Shown one piece after another: positions 8,492 to 17,673 of a stretch of 64,000 nt of DNA. Position 1 is the stretch's first letter. Every line of letters begins with the position of its first letter. A program made the position numbers and the translations under genes. The DNA comes from Gemmobacter megaterium (GTDB lineage Bacteria > Pseudomonadota > Alphaproteobacteria > Rhodobacterales > Rhodobacteraceae), in assembly GCF_900156815.1 (NCBI RefSeq), contig NZ_FTOT01000002.1, positions 124,001 to 188,000 on the forward strand, read 5' to 3'. Below the pieces are notes generated by a model. The model did no database searches, was not told the DNA's origin, and saw only the letters and a list, made by a program, of their open reading frames with translations.

Positions 8492-9634
8492 ATGACCCTG
8501 CACCGCCAGCCCCGCCCCGCCACCAGCCTGCCTGCCCCCGATTGCGCCAACCGCGCCTGGGCCCGGCGCAGCATTGCACTGCTGCAAGGCGATGCCCGAC
8601 GCTCGGCCGATACGCATCTGGTCAAGCCGGTGTTTTCCGGCCTGCGCGGCATCGACGTCTATCTCAAGGATGAAAGCACCCATCCGACCGGCAGCCTGAA
8701 ACACCGGCTTGCGCGGTCCCTTGTGCTTTACGGCATCTGCAACGGCTTCATCGGGCCAGAAACCACGCTGGTCGAGGCGTCGTCCGGGTCTACCGCTGTT
8801 TCCGAGGCGTATTTCGCCCGGTTGCTGGGCCTGCCCTTTGTGGCGGTGATGACGCGCGGCACTTCGCGCCAGAAGGTGGCAGAGATCGAACGCTTTGGCG
8901 GGCGCTGCCATTTCGTTGACCGCGCCTGCGAGGTCTATGACGCGGCAGAGGCCATCGCCGCCCAGACCGGCGGGCATTATCTGGACCAGTTCACCTATGC
9001 CGAACGGGCAACCGACTGGCGCGGCAACAACAACATCGCCGAAAGCATCTTTACCCAGATGGAACAGGAACTGCATCCGGTTCCCGACTGGGTGGTCATG
9101 AGCGCGGGTACCGGCGGCACCTCGGCCACGCTGGGCCGCTATATCCGGTATCGCAACCTTGAGACGCAGCTATGCGTGGTGGATGTGGAAAACTCCGCCT
9201 TTTACGACTGCTACCAGACCGGCGACCGCTGTGTCACCAAGCCCACCGGATCGCGGATCGAAGGGATCGGACGGCCACGAGTGGAACCTTCGTTCCTGCC
9301 AACGGTGGTCGATCACATGATCCGGCTGCCTGACGCCGCCTCGATCGCGGCGGCGCGGGTGCTGTCGGACATGATCTTTCGCCGGGTCGGCCCTTCGACC
9401 GGCACGAATTTCCTTGGCCTGTGCTGCATTGCCGCCGACATGATGCAGTCGGGGCGCAGCGGCTCGCTGGTTTCGATCATCTGTGACAGCGGCGCGCGCT
9501 ATAGCGACACCTATTACGATGACACCTGGCTGGAGGCGCAGGGCATCGACATCGCCCCGCATGTCGCCGCCCTCCATGAGTTTGTCGAAACCGGAGAGTG
9601 GCGCCTGCCCTTTGGCTCCCAGGGTCTGGTCTGA
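8492..9634 (+). CDS. PLP-dependent L-cysteine desulfhydrase, Cds1-like
   Basis: A 380-residue fold-type II PLP enzyme. The lysine in [11 protein letters not shown] (Lys70) should form the Schiff base, [12 protein letters not shown] (from about 96) the substrate loop, and [10 protein letters not shown] the phosphate-binding loop. Blocks such as [32 protein letters not shown] and [15 protein letters not shown] match, from memory, the mycobacterial cysteine desulfhydrase Cds1 closely. Cds1 splits L-cysteine to pyruvate, ammonia and hydrogen sulfide. The start at 8492 follows GGAG at 8481-8484; an earlier in-frame ATG at 8435 lacks a good site. The divergent Lrp-type gene is its probable regulator. 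A cysteine-synthase-like activity is the main alternative. Confidence 0.85.
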   Translation: MTLHRQPRPATSLPAPDCANRAWARRSIALLQGDARRSADTHLVKPVFSGLRGIDVYLKDESTHPTGSLKHRLARSLVLYGICNGFIGPETTLVEASSGSTAVSEAYFARLLGLPFVAVMTRGTSRQKVAEIERFGGRCHFVDRACEVYDAAEAIAAQTGGHYLDQFTYAERATDWRGNNNIAESIFTQMEQELHPVPDWVVMSAGTGGTSATLGRYIRYRNLETQLCVVDVENSAFYDCYQTGDRCVTKPTGSRIEGIGRPRVEPSFLPTVVDHMIRLPDAASIAAARVLSDMIFRRVGPSTGTNFLGLCCIAADMMQSGRSGSLVSIICDSGARYSDTYYDDTWLEAQGIDIAPHVAALHEFVETGEWRLPFGSQGLV

Positions 9635-9703
9635 TCCATCGCGGGCTGGACCGGCGGCGCCCTTGGCCCTAGGGTTCGCCCTGCACGAATCCCGGAAGGC
9701 CCG

Positions 9704-11446
9704 ATGACCGAGACCCCCCGCTACCAGGTTCTGGCCCGCAAATACCGGCCCGAGACCTTTACCGATCTGGTCGGCCAGGACGCCATGGTGCGCACGCTCA
9801 AGAATGCGTTCGCGGCAGGGCGGATTGCGCAGGCGTTCATCATGACCGGCATCCGGGGCACCGGCAAGACGACCACCGCCCGCATCATCGCCAAGGGGCT
9901 GAACTGCATCGGCCCCGATGGCGCGGGCGGCCCGACGACCGAACCTTGCGGGGTGTGCGAACATTGCCGCGCGATCATCGAGGGACGCCATGTCGATGTG
10001 ATGGAAATGGACGCCGCCAGCCGGACCGGCGTGGGCGATATCCGTGAAATTATTGACTCCGTTCACTATCGCGCGGCTTCGGCCCGCTACAAGGTGTATA
10101 TCATCGACGAGGTTCACATGCTCTCGACCAGTGCGTTCAACGCGCTGCTCAAGACGCTGGAAGAACCGCCGCCGCATGTGAAATTCATCTTCGCCACCAC
10201 GGAAATCCGCAAGGTTCCGGTGACGGTGCTGTCGCGCTGCCAGCGGTTCGACCTGCGTCGGATCGAGCCCGAGGTGATGATCGCCCTGCTGCGCAAGATC
10301 GCCGGGGCCGAGGGTGCACAGATCACCGATGCGGCGCTGTCGCTGATCACCCGCGCGGCCGAAGGCTCGGCCCGCGATGCCACCTCGCTGCTGGATCAGG
10401 CGATTTCCCATGGCGCGGGCGAAACCGGCGCCGATCAGGTGCGCGCCATGCTGGGGCTGGCCGACCGGGGCCGCGTGCTGGATCTGTTCGAGGCGATCAT
10501 GCGCGGCGATGCGGCGGGCGCGCTGAACGAGCTGGGCACCCAATATGCCGATGGCGCCGACCCCATGGCCGTGCTGCGCGATCTGGCAGAGATCACCCAT
10601 TGGCTTTCGGTGCTGCAAGTCACGCCCGAAGCTGCCGAAGACCCGACCGTCCCCCCCGACGAACGCGCGCGCGGGTTGGATCTGGCGGGCCGCCTGCCGA
10701 TGCGGGCGCTGACCCGCATGTGGCAGATGCTACTGAAGGCGCTGGAGGAGGTCGCCCTGGCCCCCAATGCCATGATGGCCGCGGAAATGGCCGTCATCCG
10801 CCTGACCCATGTGGCCGATCTGCCCGATCCCGGCAGCCTGATGCGCGAATTGGCCGCCTTGCGCGATCAGCCAGGCGGGATTGCCGGGGCGATGGCGCCG
10901 GCCGGCGGTGGCGGTGGCGCGCCACGGGCGATGGCCGCGCACTCTGCCCCGCAGCGCAGCGTGACCCAGGCCAGCGGCGCCGCTGTCGCGCTGGCGCAGG
11001 CGCCCGGCGTGCTGCCCACCACCATGGCGGCACTGGCCGATCTGATCCGCGAAAAGCGCGACCTGAAACTGCTGGTCGAGGTCGAAAGCCATATCCGCCC
11101 GGTGCGCTTTGGTCCGGGCCGGATCGAATTCGAACCCACGCCGCAGGCCGCCCCCGACCTTGCGGCCCGGCTGGCCCAGCGTCTGCAACTGTGGACAGGG
11201 CAACGCTGGGGCATTTCGGTTGTCGGCACCGGCGGCGGATCGACGCTGGCCGAGGAAAAAGACGCCGATTTCACCGCCGCCAAGGCCGAAGCCGAACAGA
11301 CCAATCCGCTGGTGCAGGCGGTTCTGGCCGCCTTTCCCGGCGCGCGCATCACCGAAATACGCTCTGCCGCGGCACTGGCCGAACAGGCCGCCGTCGAGGC
11401 GCTGCCCGAGGTCGAGGATGAATGGGATCCCTTTGAACAGGACTGA
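9704..11446 (+). CDS. dnaX: DNA polymerase III subunit gamma/tau
   Basis: A 580-residue clamp-loader ATPase. It has Walker A GIRGTGKTT (residues 49-57), a zinc module with Cys68, Cys82, Cys85 and Cys88, Walker B IIDEVH (about 133-138) and an SRCQRFDLRR arginine-finger segment. The C-terminal third has an Ala/Gly/Pro-rich linker followed by a tau-like domain ending in DEWDPFEQD. It loads the beta clamp and bridges polymerase cores at the replication fork. I saw no obvious slippery heptamer, so whether a short gamma form is made is unclear. The ybaB and recR genes follow in the classic order. No SRP RNA lies in the short upstream gap. Confidence 0.97.
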   Translation: MTETPRYQVLARKYRPETFTDLVGQDAMVRTLKNAFAAGRIAQAFIMTGIRGTGKTTTARIIAKGLNCIGPDGAGGPTTEPCGVCEHCRAIIEGRHVDVMEMDAASRTGVGDIREIIDSVHYRAASARYKVYIIDEVHMLSTSAFNALLKTLEEPPPHVKFIFATTEIRKVPVTVLSRCQRFDLRRIEPEVMIALLRKIAGAEGAQITDAALSLITRAAEGSARDATSLLDQAISHGAGETGADQVRAMLGLADRGRVLDLFEAIMRGDAAGALNELGTQYADGADPMAVLRDLAEITHWLSVLQVTPEAAEDPTVPPDERARGLDLAGRLPMRALTRMWQMLLKALEEVALAPNAMMAAEMAVIRLTHVADLPDPGSLMRELAALRDQPGGIAGAMAPAGGGGGAPRAMAAHSAPQRSVTQASGAAVALAQAPGVLPTTMAALADLIREKRDLKLLVEVESHIRPVRFGPGRIEFEPTPQAAPDLAARLAQRLQLWTGQRWGISVVGTGGGSTLAEEKDADFTAAKAEAEQTNPLVQAVLAAFPGARITEIRSAAALAEQAAVEALPEVEDEWDPFEQD

Positions 11447-11529
11447 CCCGTTCGCCCCTTGTTCTTCGCCCCTTGTTCCGGGGGCCTGCGCCCCGTATCT
11501 GTGTCACTGACAAGCACGGGAGACATGAC

Positions 11530-11874
11530 ATGCTGAAAGGTCTTGGCGGCCTGGGCGACATGGCCAAGATGATGAAGGCCGCGCAGGAGATGCAAGAGAA
11601 ACTGGGCCAGATGCAGGCCGATCTTGCCAATCTGACGGTCACGGGGGAATCCGGCGCCGGGCTGGTCAAGGTGACAGCCACCGCCAAGGGCGAGGTCAAG
11701 TCGCTGGATATCGACCCGTCGATCCTCGTCGCTTCGGAAAAAGAGGTGGTCGAGGATCTGATCCTGGCCGCGATCCACGATGCGCAAGCCCGCGCGCAAG
11801 TGGCCGCACAGCGCGAAACGCAGCGGCTGGCGGACTCGCTGGGTCTGCCGCCCGGCATGAACCTTCCGCTCTAG
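11530..11874 (+). CDS. ybaB: YbaB/EbfC-family nucleoid-associated protein
   Basis: A 114-residue small DNA-binding protein with the family start [19 protein letters not shown], a coiled-coil helix rich in Glu/Met/Gln, then the beta core ([21 protein letters not shown]) and a C-terminal helix. Homologues form a tweezer-shaped dimer that binds DNA and is found between dnaX and recR in most bacteria, as here. The start at 11530 follows GGGAGA; an upstream in-frame ATG at 11473 would add residues not seen in the family. The intergenic piece before it holds a 14-base unit repeated twice at 11451-11478. The recR start follows one base after the stop. Confidence 0.95.
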   Translation: MLKGLGGLGDMAKMMKAAQEMQEKLGQMQADLANLTVTGESGAGLVKVTATAKGEVKSLDIDPSILVASEKEVVEDLILAAIHDAQARAQVAAQRETQRLADSLGLPPGMNLPL

Positions 11875-11875
11875 G

Positions 11876-12475
11876 ATGTCGGGCCCGAAGGGCGATATTG
11901 AAACACTGATCGCGCTGATGGCGCGCCTGCCGGGGCTGGGGCCGCGATCCGCGCGGCGCGCGGTGCTGCATCTGCTGCGCAAGCGCGACTTGCTGATGGC
12001 CCCGCTGGCCGAAACCATGGCACGCACCGCGGCCAGCACGCGCGACTGCGCCATCTGTGGCAACCTGACCGCGCAGGAGATCTGCGAGATCTGCGCCGCC
12101 CCCGCGCGCGCCACCGGCGAGATTTGCGTGGTCGAGGACGTGGCCGATCTGTGGGCGCTGGAACAGTCCGGCGCCTTCCGCGGGCAGTATCATGTGCTGG
12201 GTGGCACGCTGTCGCCGCTGGATGCCGTCGGGCCAGAGGATCTGCGCATTCCCGATCTTGTCGCCCGTGTCACGGACACCCGCGCAACCGAGGTTATCCT
12301 CGCCCTGCCTGCCACCGTCGATGGCCAGACGACCGCACATTACCTGGCCGATGCGCTGGCCGTCACGGGCGTAACCGTGTCGTCGCTGGCCCAAGGCGTG
12401 CCGGTGGGCGGAGAGCTCGACTATCTGGACGAAGGCACGATCACCGCCGCACTGCGCGCACGCCGAAGTTTCTGA
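11876..12475 (+). CDS. recR: Recombination mediator protein RecR
   Basis: A 199-residue protein of normal length. It has the N-terminal helix-hairpin-helix ([20 protein letters not shown]), a four-cysteine zinc finger (Cys58, Cys61, Cys70, Cys73) and a Toprim domain starting at [10 protein letters not shown]. With RecO and RecF it loads RecA at gaps during recombinational repair. It starts one base after the ybaB stop, so the two are surely cotranscribed and probably translationally coupled. Confidence 0.97.
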   Translation: MSGPKGDIETLIALMARLPGLGPRSARRAVLHLLRKRDLLMAPLAETMARTAASTRDCAICGNLTAQEICEICAAPARATGEICVVEDVADLWALEQSGAFRGQYHVLGGTLSPLDAVGPEDLRIPDLVARVTDTRATEVILALPATVDGQTTAHYLADALAVTGVTVSSLAQGVPVGGELDYLDEGTITAALRARRSF

Positions 12476-12556
12476 CGGCGACGATAGTCCCGGTCAGCCC
12501 TTGCCCTTGGCGATCAGCCCGCTAGTCTTGCACCAAGACGAGGTGCGAGGCGAACA

Positions 12557-13552
12557 GTGGAAACCGGGCTGGACACAACCAGAAACACCGATAAGCAAGC
12601 AGCCACAGTTTCCGGCGCTGCGTTTGACAGTATCCGGTCAGCCGGGCCAGCCGAAATGCACCGGATGCACATTTCCTACGTCAATGGCAGCCGTGTGCAG
12701 TTCACGCTGCATGAACTGCTGGGGTTTCATCGTGAGCGGCACTCGGCCACCCTGTTTCTTGCCACCTGGCTGGGGCTGATTTTTCTTGGCCCCTTCCCCG
12801 CCATGGCCGCCTTGCCGCTGGCCAATCAGGTGGTGTTCTGGGGGCTGGTCTTTCCGGGAACGTTCGCGGTCTATATGATCACGCTGATCGCCATGGGGCG
12901 GCACCTGCGGCTGGCGCGAAGCTGGATCGCCCATGTCGTCGGCGCCACGGCCTGCGGGCTGATCTCGCCTGAAATCGGGACATGGGTCGGGCTGGTCCAT
13001 ACCGGCTCGATGAGCCATCTGCGGCTGATCATCGGGGCCTTTTCACTGGTCTGCTCAATGGCCTCGGAATTCCTGATGGTCACCTATCTGATGCCGCGCT
13101 ACGTGGCCCGGCTGCGTCGCGCGGCGCCAGAACCGGCCCCCGCCACTGCCCCACCGCAGGCCGCGACGCCGCCCGCGCCCCTGCCAACCACATCGCCTGC
13201 CGACACCACGGCCCGGCCCGCGCAACCCGCGATGGTCGTGCTGCTGGGGCGCCCCTTCGCGCTTGCGGATCTGCTGCTGATCTCGTCCGAGGAACATTAC
13301 GTTCAGGTTCAGACCATCGACGGGCGGCATATGCTGCGCGGGCGGATTTCGGATATCGAGGCACAGTTGCCCGACACGCTGGGCCTGCGGGTTCATCGGT
13401 CGCATTGGGTGGCGGCAGCGGCGGTGGCCGGTCTGACCCGAACGCGCGAAGGCTGGACCCTTGACCTGACCGATGGCACGCAGGTTCCGGTCGCCCGTGC
13501 CCGGCGCGATGCGGTTCGCCAATGGATGGAGGCGATGGGCAAGGCCGCCTGA
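12557..13552 (+). CDS. Membrane-anchored LytTR-domain DNA-binding protein
   Basis: A 331-residue protein with four hydrophobic helices at roughly residues 63-82, 88-112, 119-140 and 152-178, an Ala/Pro-rich linker (about 190-225), and a C-terminal LytTR domain (about 228-325: FALADLLLISSEEHYVQVQT, LRVHRSHWVAAAAV). LytTR domains bind DNA directly; here the domain is tethered to the membrane and has no receiver domain. I propose a one-component membrane sensor/regulator. The start is taken as GTG at 12557 with GCGAGG six bases upstream; a later ATG at codon 34 or 37 is possible. A shared hairpin terminator separates it from the convergent trcR gene. Confidence 0.85.
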   Translation: METGLDTTRNTDKQAATVSGAAFDSIRSAGPAEMHRMHISYVNGSRVQFTLHELLGFHRERHSATLFLATWLGLIFLGPFPAMAALPLANQVVFWGLVFPGTFAVYMITLIAMGRHLRLARSWIAHVVGATACGLISPEIGTWVGLVHTGSMSHLRLIIGAFSLVCSMASEFLMVTYLMPRYVARLRRAAPEPAPATAPPQAATPPAPLPTTSPADTTARPAQPAMVVLLGRPFALADLLLISSEEHYVQVQTIDGRHMLRGRISDIEAQLPDTLGLRVHRSHWVAAAAVAGLTRTREGWTLDLTDGTQVPVARARRDAVRQWMEAMGKAA

Positions 13553-13560
13553 CATGAAAA

Positions 13561-13580
13561 GGCCGCCCGAAGGGGCGGCC
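13561..13580. terminator. Bidirectional terminator between the LytTR gene and trcR
   Basis: A perfect 8-bp stem GGCCGCCC / GGGCGGCC closes a GAAG loop between two convergent genes that end at 13552 and 13589. On the minus strand it is followed by UUUU (AAAA at 13557-13560), so it is strongest for trcR. Confidence 0.85.
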
Positions 13581-13588
13581 CATGACGC

Positions 13589-14338
13589 TCAGCGCACCAG
13601 CTGGTCGTCGTCATCCTCGTCGTCGTCGTCATCGCCCTGCGGCAGGTTGAAGAAGCTTTCCGCGTCAGAGTAATCCGCCGCCTTCTCTTCCTTGGACGAC
13701 AGGCTGAACTCTGCAATCGCATCGGGGATGCGCGCATCGGGCGCCATGCCCAGCGAGGTCTGCGTCGAGACCAGCTTGCGCCGTTCGTCATCCGACATCA
13801 CGCTGCCTTCGGCGGCGCGCTTCTTGACGGCGACCTGCACCGCCGCATCCAGTTCCGACTGGCGGCACAGCCCCAGCGCCACCGGATCGACCGGCGAGAT
13901 GTTGGCAATGTTCCAGTGGGTGCGTTCGCGGATCTGCTGGATCGTCGGCTTGGTGGTGCCGACCAGTTTCGAGATCTGGCCATCCGACAGTTCGGGATGG
14001 AACTTGACCAACCACAGAATGGCGGCCGGACGGTCTTGCCGTTTGGACAGCGGCGTATAGCGCGGGCCGCGGCGTTTTTCCTCGCCCACGGCGGCGGCAT
14101 TGAACTTGAGCTTCAGCCGGTACAGCGGATCTTTCTCGCCCCGATCAATCTCGATCTGGTCCAACTGGTTGTTGGCCACCGGATCAAAGCCCTTGACGCC
14201 CCCGGCAACATCGCCATCGGCGATGCCCTGCACTTCCAGCTCGTGCATACCGCAGAAATCTGCGACCTGCTTGAAGGTCAGCGTGGTGTTGTCCACCAGC
14301 CAGACAGCGGTTGCCCGCGCCATCAGCGGCTTTGTCAT
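13589..14338 (-). CDS. trcR: Cell-cycle transcriptional regulator TrcR (DUF1013)
   Basis: A 249-residue protein of the DUF1013 family, almost confined to Alphaproteobacteria. The conserved core (AVWLVDNTTLTFKQVADFCGMH, DRPAAILWLVKFHPELSDGQISKLVGTTKPTI) contains a helix-turn-helix-like segment. The C-terminus is extremely acidic (a run of Asp/Glu in the last 15 residues before QLVR). Annotation pipelines call this family TrcR, a regulator of cell-cycle genes; its mechanism is less well known to me. It is convergent with the LytTR gene and divergent from the RNase T2 gene. Confidence 0.9.
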   Translation of the reverse strand: MTKPLMARATAVWLVDNTTLTFKQVADFCGMHELEVQGIADGDVAGGVKGFDPVANNQLDQIEIDRGEKDPLYRLKLKFNAAAVGEEKRRGPRYTPLSKRQDRPAAILWLVKFHPELSDGQISKLVGTTKPTIQQIRERTHWNIANISPVDPVALGLCRQSELDAAVQVAVKKRAAEGSVMSDDERRKLVSTQTSLGMAPDARIPDAIAEFSLSSKEEKAADYSDAESFFNLPQGDDDDDEDDDDQLVR

Positions 14339-14465
14339 CGGATCACTCCTTTACAAATCTCTCCCGTGCCGGGAAAACGGCTGCGTCCCCGTTGGGTCCG
14401 CCGATCCTCGTTTTCGGGGAATTGCCGTCCCATATACGCTCACCGGCTGCCGGAGGAAAGAGAAA

Positions 14466-15098
14466 ATGCGCCTGTTCGCCGCCATGCTGGCCGTCCTTTG
14501 CCAGTCGATGCCCGCGACCGCCGATCGCGCCGGGGCGTTCGACTATTACGTCCTCGCGCTTAGCTGGACCCCGAACTGGTGCGCCGAGGAGGGCGATTCC
14601 CGGCAGGATGACCGCTGCCGGACGGGGGCCGGTCTGGGCTGGGGGCTGCATGGGTTGTGGCCACAATACGAACGCGGCTGGCCGCAATACTGCCGGACGC
14701 CCGAACGCGACCCGACCCGCGCCGAAACCGCCGCGATGGGGCGGTTCATGGGATCGTCCGGGCTGGCCTGGCACCAGTGGAACAAGCACGGCCGCTGTTC
14801 GGGCCTGTCGGCGCAGGCGTATTTCCTCGCCTCGGCCCGTGCGCTTGGCAAGGTCAGGCTGCCCGAGATATTCGGCAAGCTCGACACATCGGTCCGCCTG
14901 CCCGCCAAGGTCGTCGAAGATGCCTTTCTGGAGGCGAATCCGGGCCTGACGCGCGATATGGTGACGGTCACTTGCAAGAACCGCGCGATTCAGGAAGTAC
15001 GCATCTGCCTGACCCGTGATCTTGAACCCCGCCGCTGTGGCGCGGATGTGATACGGGATTGCACGCTGCGCGATGCAGCGATGGATCCGGTGCGCTGA
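14466..15098 (+). CDS. Secreted ribonuclease T2-family protein
   Basis: A 210-residue protein with a short Sec signal (cleavage near PATA|DRAG). The mature part carries both T2 active-site blocks: GLHGLWPQY (CAS I, catalytic His) and WHQWNKHGRC (CAS II, catalytic Lys-His). RNase T2 enzymes cleave single-stranded RNA through 2',3'-cyclic phosphates. The usual catalytic Glu of CAS II (HEWxKHG) reads Gln here, which could lower activity or reflect a subfamily difference. Eight or more cysteines suit periplasmic folding. The stop codon lies in the loop of a 9-bp hairpin that likely terminates the transcript. Confidence 0.88.
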   Translation: MRLFAAMLAVLCQSMPATADRAGAFDYYVLALSWTPNWCAEEGDSRQDDRCRTGAGLGWGLHGLWPQYERGWPQYCRTPERDPTRAETAAMGRFMGSSGLAWHQWNKHGRCSGLSAQAYFLASARALGKVRLPEIFGKLDTSVRLPAKVVEDAFLEANPGLTRDMVTVTCKNRAIQEVRICLTRDLEPRRCGADVIRDCTLRDAAMDPVR

Positions 15099-15110
15099 TC
15101 GGCGCACCGG
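15087..15110 (+). terminator. Hairpin overlapping the RNase T2 stop codon
   Basis: A perfect 9-bp stem, CCGGTGCGC (15087-15095) with GCGCACCGG (15102-15110), encloses the TGA in its loop. There is no U-run, but it lies between convergent genes and is the only candidate terminator there. Confidence 0.6.
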
Positions 15111-15134
15111 CACGTTATACCCAGAGCCGCCTGA

Positions 15135-15341
15135 TCAGAGCAGGCGCAGATCCCCGGCCGAAGCCCGGCCATCCCGGCCAGACAGCAGTTCGTAGGCCAC
15201 TTTCTGATTGTCGTTCAGACCTTGCAGCCCGGCGCGTTCCACCGCCGAGATATGCACGAATACGTCCTTGCCACCATCATCGGGCGCAATGAAGCCGTAA
15301 CCCTTCGTGGAGTTGAACCATTTCACGGTGCCGGTCGGCAT
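15135..15341 (-). CDS. Cold-shock protein (CspA family)
   Basis: A 68-residue single cold-shock domain with RNP1 KGYGFI and RNP2 VFVHI. The start MPTGTVKWFN at 15341 follows GGGAGAGA and gives the standard length; the longer in-frame reading adds 29 unrelated residues. CspA-type proteins bind single-stranded RNA/DNA and act as RNA chaperones. About 210 bases separate it from the thrS end, so it has its own promoter and a leader of up to about 150 bases, which could be temperature-responsive as in other csp genes. Confidence 0.95.
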   Translation of the reverse strand: MPTGTVKWFNSTKGYGFIAPDDGGKDVFVHISAVERAGLQGLNDNQKVAYELLSGRDGRASAGDLRLL

Positions 15342-15504
15342 TCCGTCTCTCCCAAGTCGCGTTCCCCCGTGGCGACATGCCGCGAGGACGTGCGGCAAGT
15401 CTTCCAGAAAACCGCGATGCCGGGGCATTGGCGGGCAGAAAGTCTGACGTCACGCGCCAAGCATGACCAAACGCAGAAAAAAATCAAGCGTGCGTTAACA
15501 ATGA

Positions 15505-15526
15505 CAGGGCGGTTCGCGCCGCCCTG
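15505..15526 (-). terminator. Terminator downstream of thrS
   Basis: A perfect 8-bp stem CAGGCGG-type (CAGGGCGG 15505-15512 with CCGCCCTG 15519-15526) lies about 30 bases beyond the thrS stop. The following minus-strand sequence TCATTGTTAACG is only weakly U-rich. Confidence 0.65.
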
Positions 15527-15554
15527 CCCAATCCTTTGGCTGTCGCCCGCGGGA

Positions 15555-17501
15555 TTACCGCTGATCGGGGGCCCTGGCCGCAGCGGCGAATTCGGCCACC
15601 GCCTCGTCCATCGTCATCGCAGCGGTCCGGGTATCGCCCAGCCGACGGACGGAAACGGTGCGTTCCTTCACCTCGTTCATGCCGATGGCGAGGATGACAG
15701 GCACCTTCGCCACGGAATGTTCGCGGACCTTGTAGTTGATCTTTTCGTTGCGCATGTCGGCTTCGGCGCGCACCCCGGCAAGGGTCAGCGCCTCGACCAC
15801 TTCGGCGACATAGTCATCGGCATCCGACACGATGCTGGCCACCACCACCTGACGCGGGGCCAGCCAGAATGGCAGCTTGCCAGCGTGGTTTTCGATCAGG
15901 ATGCCGATGAACCGCTCGAACGATCCAAGGCAGGCGCGGTGCAGCATGATCGGGCGGTGCTTCATCCCGTCTTCGCCGATGTAATGCGCATCCAGCCGTT
16001 CCGGCAGGTTCGGATCCACCTGGAAGGTGCCGCATTGCCAATCGCGCCCGATGGCATCGCGCAGCACGAATTCCAGCTTGGGCCCATAAAACGCGCCTTC
16101 GCCGGGGAAAATCTCGAAGGCATGGCCCGCCGCCGTCACGGCATTGGCCAGCGCCTCTTCGGCATAATCCCAGCTTTCCTCGGTGCCGATGCGCTTTTCG
16201 GGGCGGGTGGACAGTTTGATCCGCCATTCGTCAAAGCCCAGATCGGCATAGACCGCAGCGAGGAACTCGATGAATTTCTTCGCCTCGGCCTCGATCTGCG
16301 CTTCGGTGCAAAAGATATGTGCGTCGTCCTGGGTAAAGCCGCGCACCCGCATGATGCCGTGCAGCGCGCCCGAAGGTTCATACCGCGCGCAAGATCCGAA
16401 TTCCGCCATCCGCAGCGGCAGGTCGCGGTAGGATTTCAGCCCGACATTGAAGATCTGCACATGGCAAGGGCAGTTCATCGGTTTCAGCGCGTTGATGGTC
16501 TTTTCGCGGGCGTGTTCCTCGTCCACTTCGACGATGAACATGTTTTCCTGGTAGTTTTCCCAGTGGCCCGACGCCTCCCACAGCTTGCGGTTCACAACCT
16601 GCGGGGTGTTCACCTCGACATAGCCGCCACGGCGCTGCTGGCGGCGCATGTAGTCCTGCAACTGCGTGTAGATCGTCCAGCCGTTCGGATGCCAGAAGAT
16701 CTGGCCCGGCGCCTCTTCCTGCATGTGGAACAGGTTCATTTCGCGGCCCAGCTTGCGGTGGTCGCGTTTCGCGGCCTCCTCCAGCATGGTCAGATGGGCC
16801 TTGAGATCGTCGCGGTTGCGAAAGGCGATGCCGTAGATGCGCTGCAACATGGGGCGGGACGCATCGCCCAGCCAATAGGCCCCGGCCACATGGGTCAGCT
16901 TGAAGGCATCCGCAGGCACCTGGCCGGTATGTTGCAAATGCGGGCCACGGCACAGATCCTGCCAGTCGCCATGCCAGTACATGCGGATGTCTTCGCCCGC
17001 CGGGATCCGGTCGAGAAGTTCGATTTTGAACGGCTCGCCGCGATCTTCATAGTATTTGCGCGCGCGTTCGCGGTCCCAGAGTTCGGTTTTCACAGGCTCG
17101 CGGGCGTTGATGATCTGTTTCATCCTCGCTTCGATCTGGCCCAGATCCTCGGGGGTAAAGGGTTCGGCGCGGTCAAAGTCATAAAACCAGCCATAGTCGC
17201 GCACCGGGCCGATGGTCACCTTCACATCCGGCCAGATGTCCTGGACTGCGCGGGCCATGATATGGGCCAGATCGTGCCGGATCAGTTCCAGCGCAGGGCC
17301 TTCGTCTTTGATCGTGTTGATCGAGACGGATGCATCGGCAGGGATCGGCCAGGCCAGATCCCAATGCGCGCCGTTCACCTGCGCGGAAATGGCGGATTTC
17401 GCCAGCGAGGGCGCGATGGAGGCGGCGACCTCGGCGGGTGTCACACCTGCGGGATAGTCGCGCTGTTTGCCATCGGGAAAGGTCAGGGAAATCTGGCTCA
17501 C
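15555..17501 (-). CDS. thrS: Threonyl-tRNA synthetase
   Basis: A 648-residue class II aminoacyl-tRNA synthetase of full length. The N-terminal TGS domain ([20 protein letters not shown]) is followed by the editing domain with [10 protein letters not shown], then the catalytic core with motif 2 ([25 protein letters not shown]), the zinc cysteine in MNCPCHVQ and motif 3 ([17 protein letters not shown]). The C-terminal anticodon-binding domain ends in AARAPDQR. It attaches threonine to tRNA-Thr. The upstream region is shared with the divergent glycosylase gene; I see no T-box, as expected for this phylum. Confidence 0.98.
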   Translation of the reverse strand: MSQISLTFPDGKQRDYPAGVTPAEVAASIAPSLAKSAISAQVNGAHWDLAWPIPADASVSINTIKDEGPALELIRHDLAHIMARAVQDIWPDVKVTIGPVRDYGWFYDFDRAEPFTPEDLGQIEARMKQIINAREPVKTELWDRERARKYYEDRGEPFKIELLDRIPAGEDIRMYWHGDWQDLCRGPHLQHTGQVPADAFKLTHVAGAYWLGDASRPMLQRIYGIAFRNRDDLKAHLTMLEEAAKRDHRKLGREMNLFHMQEEAPGQIFWHPNGWTIYTQLQDYMRRQQRRGGYVEVNTPQVVNRKLWEASGHWENYQENMFIVEVDEEHAREKTINALKPMNCPCHVQIFNVGLKSYRDLPLRMAEFGSCARYEPSGALHGIMRVRGFTQDDAHIFCTEAQIEAEAKKFIEFLAAVYADLGFDEWRIKLSTRPEKRIGTEESWDYAEEALANAVTAAGHAFEIFPGEGAFYGPKLEFVLRDAIGRDWQCGTFQVDPNLPERLDAHYIGEDGMKHRPIMLHRACLGSFERFIGILIENHAGKLPFWLAPRQVVVASIVSDADDYVAEVVEALTLAGVRAEADMRNEKINYKVREHSVAKVPVILAIGMNEVKERTVSVRRLGDTRTAAMTMDEAVAEFAAAARAPDQR

Positions 17502-17673
17502 GGCCTAGCTCCTCGTCGGTTTGGCGCCCACGGAACGCCCGGTTGCGGGTATATGGTGCCGTCCTTCTGCGGCTGGCCTTGGCCAAGGTCAAGCGGGATG
17601 CGGGATGTTTATGGATTGTTCTTGATCCAATCCGCAGGCTTTGGCAGTCTCGCCACAGGATGCGGAGGCCGTG

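Noticed and set aside
9635-9703. Possible SRP RNA gene (ffs) upstream of dnaX
   Set aside because: The gap is only 69 bases and lacks the conserved GGTCAGGTCCGGAAGG core, so no SRP RNA is encoded here.
11451-11478. Tandem repeat of a 14-base unit (TTCGCCCCTTGTTC) before ybaB
   Set aside because: Two copies only, in a non-coding leader; too short to suggest a functional or mobile element.
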